Source: Glandiceps talaboti
Lineage: Eukaryota > Hemichordata > Enteropneusta > Spengelidae
Reading direction: 5' to 3'
NCBI RefSeq assembly: GCF_964340395.1
Contig: NC_135550.1
Span: 248,001 to 312,000 of the forward strand
Length of the DNA: 64,000 nt
The first letter of the stretch is position 1, and every line of letters begins with the position of its first letter. The position numbers and the translations under genes were made by a program. Of the stretch, positions 9,528-20,183 are shown piece after piece. Below the pieces are notes generated by a model, which was not told where the DNA came from, ran no database searches, and saw nothing but the letters and a program-made list of their open reading frames with translations.

Positions 9528-12500
9528 ATGGATTTGAAAGAGTTGACAGCTTGGGGTAAAGAGCAGTTAGGTTTGGAAGGAGCCAATTTAGTCAAATTTG
9601 TTAATGAACAGCAGGCTAAAGTCAGGGATGAAAGACAGATTGCACGTGAAGAGAGAGAGAAAGAGAAAGGGCTTGAACGAGAACGAGAGCACGAGAAAGC
9701 GATATTGCAAGGAGCACGTGAGCAGAGGGAGCATGAACTTAGAATGGAAAAGTTAAGAACAGAAGGTGGTGGAAAAGGAGTAGCTCGTCCTGAGGTTAAG
9801 GCTAGTGCACCTAAATTACCTGCATTTGATGAGGGGATAGACGATATGGATGCATACTTGTGTAGGTTTGAAAGATTTGCAGGGGGTCAACAGTGGCCAA
9901 AAGAAACGTGGGCAACCACTTTAAGTGCCTTGTTAAAGGGAAAGGCCTTGACAGTTTACTCGGGTATGGTTCCCCATGAAGCGGTTGATTATGATAAGTT
10001 GAAGGATGCTTTGTTAAAACGATACCAATTAAATGAGGAGGGATTTCGAGTTAAATTTCGTAGTTGTCTGCAGGAGTCTAGTGAGACCGCTAGTCAATAT
10101 GCTGTTAGATTGGAACACTACCTTGATAGATGGCTAACAATGGGTAAAGTTGATGGAAAGTATAATAACGTTAAGGATTTGTTGTTGAGGGAGCAATTTC
10201 TAAATACCTGCGATGGAGAGTTAGCTCTGTTCTTAAATGAACGTGCACCTGAATCTATTCAAGACATGGCTTGTTTAGCAGATAGGTATAGGGAAGCAAG
10301 AAAGCAGTACGAGTCCAAAGGGCAGTCAGTGGGTAAGACCAGTAGCGGTAACTATACAACACGTAGGCAGAATAAGGACAATACAGGTGATCGACAACCA
10401 GGTCCTTTACGGTGTTATCGGTGTGGGAAAGTCGGTCATATCAAGGCGAATTGTAGGCAAAATATGATAGGTACGGAAAAGTCGGGTCAAAGGTCAGTCT
10501 CAGATAAACAGTCGAATGTCAAAGTTGGTAAAGTAGGCTTCTGTGCTCAGGTTACCCATGTAAAGTGTGGGGAGGATAACTGTTTCTGTTTGCAGGGTCG
10601 TGACACGGTTGAATTAAAATGTGGTCATGAATTGCCAGTTATGAGTATGACGGCAATGTCTAGGCAAATAGAACAGGATATGCCAGTAGTTTTTGGTCTG
10701 GTAAATGGTCAGAAATCTAAAGTCTTGCGAGACAGTGGCTGTAATGCAGTAGTAGTTAGAAAGGGACTAGTTGACAATAGTCAGATGACAGGCGAGGTGC
10801 GTACATTTATCATGATGGATAGGACATGTAGAAGGGCGCCAGTTGCCAAGGTTACAGTGGACACTCCTTTCTACTCGGGAGTAGTAGAAGCTTTGTGTAT
10901 GGAAACCCCATTATATGATCTAATCTTAGGAAACTTTAGTGGAGTTAGACAACCTGATGATCCTGATCCTGCCTGGCATTGCCATGAAGTGAGCAAGCTA
11001 AGCCAAGGGGATGGAGAAATGAGTATTTCTCCTAGTGGTGAGGTTGTTGATTGTAAGGTCAGTGGTGAAACAAAGGGGGAGGCTAGTCCAGAAACTGTGA
11101 TACAAGCCGTTCAAACTAGAGCGCAGGTAGCTGCAGAAAACAGGCCAGTTCGTAAGTTAGTTGTCCCTGATATTGGAACAGAAACTGAGCCAGTGACTGC
11201 ACAAGGGTTGCAGTTGGAGCAGCAGAAAGACGAAACATTAAAACGAGTACGTGAGTATATTGCTAGTGGTAAAGAGGTTCACTCTGGTCGTCGTAATGTG
11301 GCAAAGTTTGTCAGTAGGAAAGGTTTAATTTATCGGGAATTTCAGTCCCCTAATATAGACCATGGTCGGGTGTTCACTCAGCTAGTTGTACCATTAAAGT
11401 TTCGTCAGAATGTGTTAAGATTGGCTCACGAGTCGATAGTGGGAGGTCACTTGGGGTCAAAGAAAACACGTGATAAGATTCTTACTCAATTCTATTGGCC
11501 AGGAATTGATGATGACGTAATGCGATGCTGCCGGTCTTGTGATATCTGTCAAAAGACTAGTCCGAAAGGTAAAGTTAGCAAAGTACCCTTAGGTAGCATG
11601 CCATCAATCGATACACCATTTAAGCGAGTAGCTGTAGATTTAGTTGGACCTTTACATCCAGTAACTGACAGAGGTAACCGTTATATATTAACCCTAGTAG
11701 ACTATGCAACACGTTATCCAGAGGCAGTCGCTCTGAAACGAATTCAAACTGAGGTAGTTGCAGAAGCACTAGTATCTATGTACACCAGGTTAGGTATACC
11801 CGAAGAAATATTGTCCGATCTAGGTACTCAGTTTATCTCAGACTTAATGCAGGAAGTCGATAGGTTGTTGTCTATTAAACAATTAACGACTACTCCATAT
11901 CACCCAGCATGCAATGGGCTCGTCGAACGTTTTAATGGTACACTTAAGAGTATGCTAAGGCGTATGTGCACAGAGAGGCCAAAAGATTGGGATAGGTACC
12001 TGGATGCATTACTATTTGCTTATAGGGAGGCCCCACAAGCTAGTCTGGGATTCTCGCCATTCGAGCTATTGTATGGGCGCACAGTCAGGGGACCCATGAC
12101 TATATTGAGAGAATTGTGGACAAATGAACAGGACAATCCACAAGTGAAGAGTACTTATCAGTACATACTAGATCTTAGAGAGAGACTTGAGGATACATGT
12201 AAGCTAGCACAGGAAGAGCTGACAAAGTCTAAAGTCAGATACAAACAATACTATGATAGGAGGGCTAAAGACAGACAGTTTAGTGATGGTGATAAGGTCT
12301 TGGTATTATTACCAACTAATTATAATAAATTGTTAATGAAGTGGCAAGGTCCATATAGAATGGTAGAAAGGGTCAGTAACACAGATTATAGAATTGATAT
12401 GGATGGAAAGTTGAAATTATACCATGCCAATATGTTAAAGAAGTACGAGGAAAGAGTGAGTGATGAAAGTAACAGTAAGAACGAAAAACCTGTAACAGTG

Positions 12501-14027
12501 ATGGGAGTGATGCAGTGTGTGGCAGCAGCTGTGATTGAAAGCGAAATAGATGATGAAAATAATGCTATTAAATCACCTGAATTAGTAGATACGATACCTA
12601 TAGCAGCAAAGGAAACTATAGAGGATGTAAATATTTCTGATGGATTAAGTGTGGAACAGAGGAGAGAAGTAAAGAAAATATTGAAGTCGTATTCTGATGT
12701 GTTGACTGATTTGCCAGGAGAATGTAAGATTGGAAGGCATGACATAAAGTTAACTACAAAAGAACCAGTCAGATCTAAACCATATCCGCTTCCATTTGCT
12801 ATGAAGGAGGTAGTACAGAATGAAGTGAAAGCAATGTTAGACATGGGAGTGATAGAGCAGTCAGAGTCGCCTTATGCATCCCCAATAGTATTAGTACGAA
12901 AGAAAGACAAGAGTGTACGTTTTTGCATTGACTTTAGAAAGTTAAACCGGGTCACAGTGTTTGACGCGGAACCAATGCCGAACCCAGAGGAACTACTTGC
13001 ACGACAAGCTAAAGGGTGCTATTTCACGAAAATTGACCTTACTAAGGGGTATTGGCAGATCCCGCTCACTGATGAGGCAAAGGAAAAAACTGCTTTCCTC
13101 ACGCCTGATGGCTTGTTCCAATTTCGCAGAATGCCATTTGGGTTGGTGAATGCACCCGCAAGTTTCTGTCGTGTTATGAGAGTCCTTCTGTCAGGCATGG
13201 AAGATGTGGAAAATTTAATGGATGACATGTTGATATCCACAGTATCGTGGAAACAACATTCCGAACTGGTAGTAGAATTATTGTCTCGATTGCGCAAAGC
13301 AGGTTTAACTGCTAGACCTTCGAAGTGTTATATTGGATATGCAAATTTAGAGTTTATAGGTCATGGCATAGGTCAAGGGTTGCTAAGGGTAATGCCAGAC
13401 AAAGTGCATGCCATCGTTAATACCAAACAACCTGAAACCATTAAAGAAGTTAAGTCATTTCTAGGGTTGGCAAACTATTATCGGAAATTTGTGCCAAACT
13501 TTGCAGCAATTGCAGTGCCATTGACGGATTTAACTAGAAAGGGACAACCCAAGAGAGTAAATTGGGGTGAGTCTCAAGAGAGAGCATTTAAATTGTTAAA
13601 GGAAATTTTAAGTAGAGAACCAGTTTTGCGTTTACCAGATTTTGAGAAGACCTTCATACTGAGAACGGATGCTTCTGATGTTGGTCTAGGGGCTGTATTA
13701 ATGCAGGAATTTGATGACGGTAAATTCCCTTTGGCATATGCTAGTAGGAAGTTACACCCTAGAGAGAAGTCTTATTCTGTTATTGAACGTGAATGCTTGG
13801 CAATCATATGGGCTATGCAGAAATTACAACAATACTTGTATGGTAGAGAGTTTATTTTGGAGACCGATCACCAGCCATTGATTTATTTGAAAAGAGCTAA
13901 AGTAGCTAATAGTAGATTAATGCGCTGGGCATTATATTTGCAATCATTTAATTATAGGATTGTAGCAATTAAAGGTAGCATGAATATTGGAGCGGACTAC
14001 CTAAGTCGTAGCATTACTAACGAGTAG
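9528..14027 (+). CDS. Gag-Pol polyprotein, order gag-PR-INT-RT-RNaseH
   Basis: This is a single 1499-aa frame with no gag/pol frameshift. The first 100 residues are charged and helical. The gag core follows, then a CCHC knuckle CYRCGKVGHIKANC near residue 295. A DSGC sequence near residue 402 is the aspartic protease site. The integrase comes next: an HHCC zinc module at about 633-674, then a DDE core with Asp in VDLVGP (about 704), Asp in LSDLGTQF (about 764) and Glu in VERFNG (about 803). It ends with a GPY-type module, KWQGPYRMVER, near 938. Only after this come reverse transcriptase (from about 1084; catalytic LMDD near 1230) and RNase H (TDAS near 1379, ECLAI, TDHQPL). Having integrase before RT is the Gmr1-like arrangement. 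The RT box has Leu where Tyr or Phe normally precedes xDD. Everything else looks intact. Cleavage sites between products cannot be placed. Confidence 0.95.
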   Translation: MDLKELTAWGKEQLGLEGANLVKFVNEQQAKVRDERQIAREEREKEKGLEREREHEKAILQGAREQREHELRMEKLRTEGGGKGVARPEVKASAPKLPAFDEGIDDMDAYLCRFERFAGGQQWPKETWATTLSALLKGKALTVYSGMVPHEAVDYDKLKDALLKRYQLNEEGFRVKFRSCLQESSETASQYAVRLEHYLDRWLTMGKVDGKYNNVKDLLLREQFLNTCDGELALFLNERAPESIQDMACLADRYREARKQYESKGQSVGKTSSGNYTTRRQNKDNTGDRQPGPLRCYRCGKVGHIKANCRQNMIGTEKSGQRSVSDKQSNVKVGKVGFCAQVTHVKCGEDNCFCLQGRDTVELKCGHELPVMSMTAMSRQIEQDMPVVFGLVNGQKSKVLRDSGCNAVVVRKGLVDNSQMTGEVRTFIMMDRTCRRAPVAKVTVDTPFYSGVVEALCMETPLYDLILGNFSGVRQPDDPDPAWHCHEVSKLSQGDGEMSISPSGEVVDCKVSGETKGEASPETVIQAVQTRAQVAAENRPVRKLVVPDIGTETEPVTAQGLQLEQQKDETLKRVREYIASGKEVHSGRRNVAKFVSRKGLIYREFQSPNIDHGRVFTQLVVPLKFRQNVLRLAHESIVGGHLGSKKTRDKILTQFYWPGIDDDVMRCCRSCDICQKTSPKGKVSKVPLGSMPSIDTPFKRVAVDLVGPLHPVTDRGNRYILTLVDYATRYPEAVALKRIQTEVVAEALVSMYTRLGIPEEILSDLGTQFISDLMQEVDRLLSIKQLTTTPYHPACNGLVERFNGTLKSMLRRMCTERPKDWDRYLDALLFAYREAPQASLGFSPFELLYGRTVRGPMTILRELWTNEQDNPQVKSTYQYILDLRERLEDTCKLAQEELTKSKVRYKQYYDRRAKDRQFSDGDKVLVLLPTNYNKLLMKWQGPYRMVERVSNTDYRIDMDGKLKLYHANMLKKYEERVSDESNSKNEKPVTVMGVMQCVAAAVIESEIDDENNAIKSPELVDTIPIAAKETIEDVNISDGLSVEQRREVKKILKSYSDVLTDLPGECKIGRHDIKLTTKEPVRSKPYPLPFAMKEVVQNEVKAMLDMGVIEQSESPYASPIVLVRKKDKSVRFCIDFRKLNRVTVFDAEPMPNPEELLARQAKGCYFTKIDLTKGYWQIPLTDEAKEKTAFLTPDGLFQFRRMPFGLVNAPASFCRVMRVLLSGMEDVENLMDDMLISTVSWKQHSELVVELLSRLRKAGLTARPSKCYIGYANLEFIGHGIGQGLLRVMPDKVHAIVNTKQPETIKEVKSFLGLANYYRKFVPNFAAIAVPLTDLTRKGQPKRVNWGESQERAFKLLKEILSREPVLRLPDFEKTFILRTDASDVGLGAVLMQEFDDGKFPLAYASRKLHPREKSYSVIERECLAIIWAMQKLQQYLYGREFILETDHQPLIYLKRAKVANSRLMRWALYLQSFNYRIVAIKGSMNIGADYLSRSITNE

Positions 14028-14137
14028 ATCATTTTGCATTCGGAAACTAGTGTTTCCCTCAAAGCAAACAAACTTTAATATCCATAGTTTAATTTCAGTA
14101 TACTTTACTTTTGAGACAAAACTTACTTTTCGTCTTA

Positions 14138-14147
14138 AATGGGGGAG
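14138..14147 (+). promoter_or_regulatory. Polypurine tract
   Basis: AAATGGGGGAG lies four bases before the 3' LTR, in the position expected for the plus-strand primer of the retrotransposon. Confidence 0.75.
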
Positions 14148-14151
14148 TTAT

Positions 14152-14865
14152 TGTCACAAGGTGAATTTTGTAAAGTATACTAGACTGACCCTTAGTCGGT
14201 CAATATCCCGTTTATGTAGATTTAATAGGATGGTTGGTGGCTATTAGCATATTAGAGTACAGGTGGTTGGTGGTAGATAGGGCACTATACAAAGGTCTGA
14301 GAACCCGTCCTCGTGAAACGGATCACTTCTGCTTCGACGGCTGACGACCGAACATCATCATGGTTGGAGCCTTGCTGGTTGTTGTTGCTGTATGGACCCT
14401 GAAATTGTACACTAACTGTGCACCGTAGAACTTCTTGGAATCCTGCTACGGGCTGGCATGCTGAAACGCTAACGGCAACCCAAACAACAGTGTGTGACTG
14501 CTTCGGATTCGCTCGACGAAAGTAATTCGATAGCACCGAACTTGTAAGTAATTCACGCGAACAACGCGGACGTGTACGTGTCGGGAGACAACCTGAACTC
14601 TTAGTTGTGACTGTAATTAAGTTGCCACCACCAACCTTTAACTTAACCTTTAACTCATGTTACATGCAATGTACTAGAACTTATTTAATTCTTTAGTCTT
14701 ACTGAGTGTTGTACATTATTTTTTTGACTTGCGTTAACATAACAAAGTACTTTAAGTGAAACCTGTGACCCCGTGTGTATGCGTGCATTCTTTTCCTTAG
14801 AAACGGTTGGTTCCCCACCCTCTAGACTGCAATTCCGCCACAAAACCCACTCGGTTATCTTGACA
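14152..14865 (+). repeat. 3' LTR (714 bp)
   Basis: Same length and, as far as I could compare, same sequence as 8676-9389. It is followed by the GTACT duplication (14866-14870). Confidence 0.95.
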
Positions 14866-14870
14866 GTACT

Positions 14871-15300
14871 TAAATGTATCAAGTTCTTTCACTTTCAATG
14901 TGGAAATATCACCGTTTCTGACAAGCGCATCCCAGTCATATTCATCAATTTTTTTTCAGCACGTTGCTCCCTTTCTTTCGTTCTTTTTCTTTCCCTCATA
15001 GAGGCAAGTGTTCTCTGTTGTTCTAAATGAAGGATTTCTCCCTTTAATATCTCTTTCTTGACACACAGTTTCTTGCTCAAATCGTCAAGTTTCTCAACAT
15101 TTTACTTGATACTAACCCTTTACTATACAGGTGTTTTAGTTGTGCACAGGATTGGAAGTCATCTGGTGGTCTTTCACTACCATCATCTCTTGTTAATGGT
15201 GTTGGGAATACATCCATATAGTGCCCTGGATTTTCTTGATCTGGCATGGGTCTTGGAATTCTTGACATGATTGGCCCAGTCCATCCACGCACACAAACTT
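14871..15300 (-). pseudogene. N-proximal part of the transposon-like ORF split by the LTR element
   Basis: A minus-strand frame from about 15080 reads a Lys/Glu/Arg-rich helix (EREQRAEKK). After a run of eight A residues, where one base appears to be missing, it continues as DEYDWDALVRNGD and STLKVKELDTF. At 14871 it runs into the LTR retrotransposon. With the element and one GTACT copy removed, the same frame continues at 8670, so the two pieces were once one gene. The W-x2-L...LKVxELDxF pattern resembles a SAP-like helix pair seen near the C-termini of invertebrate transposon proteins; that family reading is inference. Confidence 0.5.
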
Positions 15301-16017
15301 TATATTGAGAGTTATGTCAAATTTTATTTATTTATCTTTATATATACAAGTAATAGTATATTCATGCAAAGTTGAAAAGTATGTGCAAAAAACTTATTTT
15401 ACTTTTTCTCTGTTAACTCAGCTTGTGAGATATTGTCTTCTGTTTCACGTGTAGCAGACGTTGTCAATATGCTAATTTTAGGAAATATTTAGAATGTGTT
15501 ATTAAAAGTTTATGTTGAAAATTATAGTCATATCTATAGAATGAAAAAATACCTTGCACAGAAGTTTTTGATACTTGTCAAGTATGTTTTAGTGCCAGGT
15601 GCATCTTTTACATTTTGATGGCAGGCTGAGATGAACCATTTCCAACACTTTTTTTTTTTAACTTCCAAGAGCTTCAAATGTAAAATGTTGTCTGTCATAT
15701 TTCTGTCATTTAATACTACTAAGAATTTACATGAAAAAGTTACATATCATTGTGATGTCAGTCATGTCACAAAGAATATTTTCAGTACAGTGTAAAGGTA
15801 ATTTCACACATTAAATGAACCAAATTTCAGTAGACAGTACTTTAGTAGTGTACATGAAAGACACTGGTATTTGCAGACAAAAAACAATCTGTACCACTCA
15901 ATTCGCCCATTTCAATTTATCATTACATTAACACTTTATTAAAAGAAAATTAAAATTTGACTGTTTTTGTTTTTATTTTACTAACTTGTGAGCAACTGTT
16001 CTTTGTAGCTGCTGTTT

Positions 16018-16064
<47 letters not shown>

Positions 16065-17576
16065 CAAAAAGGAAGACCAACATTTTAAAAGCTTATTTTC
16101 CCATGTTTGAAAAGTCATGATGTCAATTTATTTTCAGGTAACCCCCCCCCCTAAAACCCATAACATTTTTTCATATATTTTCAAGTTTAAACACTGCGAC
16201 TTTCGCCATCCCCTACATACCCAGGATATGTACATTCGTTTCCACGACAAATAATGAACAAAATTCAAACCGTCGCAACATCGATAGTACGCCCCTGGTA
16301 GATCGCATCAAAAAGTTTACATACTTTATGGTAAATCATGATACCATTCTATACTTTGATTCTCATTGACGGCAATATACCCTTTATGTACTCAGTTCAA
16401 GAATTTCGGGATGCACGCTACAATGAGGTGAATTTCCATGGCTCTCAAGTTCGTTTGGTTTCTCAAAATATAAAATTCAGATCTGGACAGAAACGTATTA
16501 TTGATATATATTTCGATATACGTACCTTTCAATACAAGCAACGGAACGGTCTAGAACAAAGCCAATCAATGTTGGAAAAATGGGGAAAAATTGACCCAAT
16601 TAAACCATGTAGTACACTGCCCAACATTGCAACACAGTAATAACGTAACAGTTACTTTTCTCATTTGCATTGTTGTGATAATGTTATTTTTTAAGAATAA
16701 ATGCACGCGTTCCGGCAGCAAACTTGCCCTTAGTATCAAAAGATGTATATTAAAACAAAGAGAGAAGATTTTGATTTTGATCGAAGAAAAGATCATATGG
16801 GTTTATCTTGGCGAATTCTCCAGCAAGAATTTTCGGTAGCAAGCTGATGATTTCACTTGGAAGTTGAAGCTGACCTGGTTTGACAGAGGATCTCCCCATG
16901 CATGCTTTCAGAAACAGAAACACGCACGAGTATCGAATGAAGTAAAAGCAAGATTTTAAATTTTGAAATAGTGAAGAGATCGTGTGATTGCCTGCAGATG
17001 CGATCTTATGGCGAACTACAACATGTAATGTGCAGCTTTTATAGAATGTTGTAGCATATTAGCTCTCACCGTAGTAGGTGTTTTAATAAAGGCCAACAAG
17101 GGAGAAGGAATTGCTACTGGACACAGTGCATCACTGACATGCCTCCACTTCGATCTTTTTTCCCTGTGTTTTTGCAGCCAATGCTGTCTGCAGATCCACA
17201 GGAAAACACAAAATAACTCTACTGTATATGTTAATTGCTACTTCAGTAAAGACAACTGCAGAACTAATCATGAACAATTAAAAAAATTAAATTCGAATTT
17301 AGACATTTCCTGACCAAAAACAATACTTTTCTTTTTGTGGCAACCGCATCTAATTACCGAAATATGCCAATAACTTATTAAAAATTTTCAGGACAGATGT
17401 GCATAGGTATTGCAAATGTATGTACCAAATTATATTGAATTTGAAGCGTGCATTCTTGATATATAGCCTAATTACCAAAAACCACTAATTACACAATTGC
17501 TCACTAGTATTCATGGAATGTTTACCAAAACCTAATCAGTTCTTGCCATTACCCTAGGGATATGTCTTCAAAATTT
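15301..17576. other. Non-coding stretch, nothing recognised
   Basis: No coding frame with recognisable motifs. It contains a (TTG)n run (16016-16065), a nine-base C run at 16142, and AT-rich unique-looking sequence. Short frames near 16338-16839 on both strands appear to be chance. Confidence 0.5.
16016..16065. repeat. (TTG)n microsatellite
   Basis: About sixteen TTG units between unique sequence. Confidence 0.95.
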
Positions 17577-17735
17577 CGTTTGAATTGGGCCAGCCGTTTT
17601 GGAGAAAACGATGACACAGACGGGACAGACACACACACACACACATAGACAGACAGACAGACTTTCACCAACCTAATACATCTCTTCCTTACGGAAGAAA
17701 CCAGATTTAAGCTGAGTGCCTCCCGTAAGGGTAAT
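17577..17735. repeat. Dispersed-repeat end with (CA)n/(CAGA)n
   Basis: A GGGCCAGCCGTTTTGGAG segment leads into ACAGACACACACAC and CAGACAGACAGAC runs. A short inverted pair follows (TTCCTTACGGAAG and CTCCCGTAAGGG). Similar wording with TCTG runs occurs near 26110-26150. It is probably the end of a non-autonomous element. Confidence 0.4.
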
Positions 17736-17776
17736 ACTAATTATGCAAATAACTCATTAAACTAAAAAAACTATGG

Positions 17777-18324
17777 TAACAGGACACTTAAATCACGTAT
17801 GTATAAATATTTTACTGATAAACAGACTAGACAATGGGTTGACGTATTAAAATCGTTTAGTGGACGGTTATAACAATAGTTATCACAATTCAATCCACAT
17901 GACTCCGAAGGAAGCATCATTACCAAAGAATGAAAACATTGTTTGGTATAATTTGTACAGTGATTATCTCACTGTTTATGAAACTCCTAAGTTTAATATT
18001 GGTGATACCGTGAGAATTTCCAAATACAAGAACGTGTTTGCCAAAGGATATCTACCAAACTACACACGTGAACTTTTCAAAATCAAACAAATTATCTTTG
18101 GTCCTGTTATTGTTTACACTCTGGAGGACTTATCAGGTGAAGACATTGAAGGCACGTTTCATGAGCAAGAATTATCACTTGATATGACCAAAGAATACAA
18201 AGTTGAAAAAATATTACGTAAGAAAAAAATCAAAGGTCATGAATACGCATTGGTAAAATGGTTAGGGTATGATAATAAATTCAATTCTTGGCAACCGATT
18301 GAAAATATTCAAAAAATAATATAA
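17777..18324 (+). pseudogene. Polinton/Maverick integrase, C-terminal part with chromodomain
   Basis: The segment starts within the end of a retroviral-type integrase core (NRTLKSRMYKYFT) and shifts frame near 17850. It continues as YNNSYHNSIHMTPKEA, then an SH3-like part with GDTVRISKYKNVFAKGY, and ends in a chromodomain (YKVEKILRKK, YALVKWLGY, SWQPIENI) before a stop at 18322. This combination is characteristic of the integrase of Polintons, large self-synthesising virus-like DNA transposons. The catalytic core is missing, so this is a 5'-truncated, frameshifted relic. Confidence 0.8.
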
Positions 18325-18342
18325 TATAATTTATAGGATAAC

Positions 18343-20080
18343 ATGTTTGGCGAACATAATATAACCAAATCTTTAAATAAGTACGTCCTTAGTTTTAACG
18401 TAGAGCTGGAATGGGACAACTTCAGAAGGAAAAATATGCACTTATTAATTATAAATCCAGGGGCAAAATTGAAAGATACATCCCTTTATCAAATCATTTT
18501 ATCCTTTTGTAAAGAAGTCGAAATTTTTTTTTTTTTAAACGTATTGAATTCATAGCTCTATTTCCAGACTGAGAGGACAATCAAGAGGCTAGATTTTTGA
18601 ACGAATACTGGGTTCTTAAATTAATACAAGATACTAGGAACAGACGTATATTTCAAGATAGATATGGAAATTTAGTAGTATGTTTTATATAGGAAAAAAA
18701 ATATAGACCCTTTAATATAAAACCCGAAAAAATGTGGACATTAGGATTACCAGAGACAACGAAGTCATACCGAAAGTCAAAGAAACAACTTTTGACTCCT
18801 TCGACTCTTTCAGCTGTGTCAGAAGTGGAGCCGCAGCAGCCTCATTTTCCAAAACCATTTACGTTAAATAAAAATGCTAACTATGCACTACATCAACCAT
18901 TTAATAAACAGTTATCCATGGATTTACAAAACATACTAGTCAACATGGATGTTTATGTAAGTGAAACTGATCGATTTAATATAAAGCTGAGAGATATATT
19001 CAAAAACTACATATTATTTCATAAAAATGCTGGCAGTGCCAACAAATGGTTGAAAGGTCCAAATATGCATTACTGGGATCAACAACTAAATTTTACTGTT
19101 TGGTTAGCTACGACCGGATGCGGTGTTAGTATTCACGATCATTTGTATAATGATAATATTCCTAAACAAATTCAATAGTTTTTTAGATTCCACGTGTACT
19201 TTACGATAAGAAGAATACTGAATGAGCTTTCTTGCCCACTACCTGATGATGTTGATACATTTAATAAAGCAGATAATTTAATCGATGTACCGATAGAATA
19301 TCATAGAATATGTGATGAATTCGGACTAAATTATAATACAGATTTCAGATTCACATATGACAAAGCAGGAAACAATGGTATAGGTATCGGATATGAGTGG
19401 TGGGGAGGTAAAGCACATATAAAAGAAATCCAATATAAATTTCAAAGTACAATGGTTGATTTACCTGATGCTCCAGATGAGGCCCGCAGGAGTTATCATT
19501 GGTATAAATTTCAAAATTCCGACTATAAACCATACAACTACTTTGCTTTAGAAAACAGTACAGGTTTAACACAAGCAGGTTTAGGACGATTGAATCAATC
19601 AATTGAAGCTTATGTATATTGTATGTTAGGAAGTCAAGCAGACACGTGAGTAAGAATAGCAGACTCTGGCGGTGCCAGACAAGAAATGAGACAAAAAATG
19701 GTTGCATTACTTGAAGACGAGACGAGAGGCATCAACGAGGACAATAGTATACCTCGTTACCAAAATGTAATCAATGCAACAAGGGTAAAGTTAGATCTAG
19801 CCATTTCTCCTTCTTTATGGTTAATCCCGAGTAAAATGATTATAAATTTGAATACGAATGTGGCAGGTTATAACAATTTCTTACAACAGGCTACAGAAGA
19901 TATGAAGTTCGGTTATAACAACATAAATAATGACGTAAAAAATACAGCGTTAAAGGAAATGGAAGGTAATGATGATCCAGTTCGATGACTCAACTGTCCA
20001 ATCGAAGCAGTTGACAGCCCCCATGCAGTTGAAGAGGTAGCAGCCGTTGAAACGAGTATAATAACACCAGAGCATGAAAC
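18343..20080 (+). pseudogene. Polinton-associated structural or hypothetical protein, broken
   Basis: Downstream of the integrase remnant, frames at 18343-18555, 18580-19178, 19194-19649 and 19686-19988 are separated by stops and small shifts. Features include MWTLGLPETTKSY near 18732, a Tyr/Asn-rich middle (GYEWWGGKAH), and an end with ARQEMRQKMVALLEDETRG and SLWLIPSKMI. A further TGA at 19986 interrupts the tail. The position after a Polinton integrase and the size suggest one of the Polinton virion-type or accessory proteins. I cannot say with confidence which one. The pieces are not functional. Confidence 0.55.
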
Positions 20081-20089
20081 CTATAGGTA

Positions 20090-20169
20090 AAACGTCCTAA
20101 TTCTCTATAGGATCCTATAGGCCGGCCTATAGACATGTCTATAGACATGTCTATAGGCCGCCTATAGGA
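20090..20169. repeat. Cluster of nested palindromes built on CTATAG
   Basis: CTATAG occurs at 20091, 20105, 20115, 20127, 20139, 20151 and 20162, about 10-12 bp apart after the first. It is embedded in perfect palindromes such as CCTATAGG, ATAGGCCGGCCTAT and CTATAGACATGTCTATAG. The block lies between the Polinton relic and the start of the 41-bp array and can fold into several alternative hairpins. Confidence 0.85.
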
Positions 20170-20183
20170 TATTTCTGTAAGGG

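Larger units (their letters stand above)
8676..14865 (+). mobile_element. Full-length Gmr1-like Ty3/gypsy LTR retrotransposon
   Basis: The 6190-bp element has two 714-bp LTRs and begins TGTCA and ends TGACA. It is flanked by the same five bases GTACT on both sides (8671-8675 and 14866-14870). A primer-binding site, one uninterrupted 1499-codon gag-pol frame and a polypurine tract are in the expected places. The pol domain order is protease, integrase, reverse transcriptase, RNase H. This is the order of Ty1/copia but with gypsy-type sequences, as known for Gmr1-like elements of deuterostomes. The LTRs look identical and the frame is open, so the insertion is recent and the element may be competent for transposition. 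It sits inside an older transposon-like reading frame on the other strand. Confidence 0.95.

Noticed and set aside
8809-14536. Two identical 83-aa minus-strand ORFs (8809-9060 and 14285-14536)
   Set aside because: They are the same LTR sequence read on the wrong strand. Identity reflects the LTR duplication, not a gene family.
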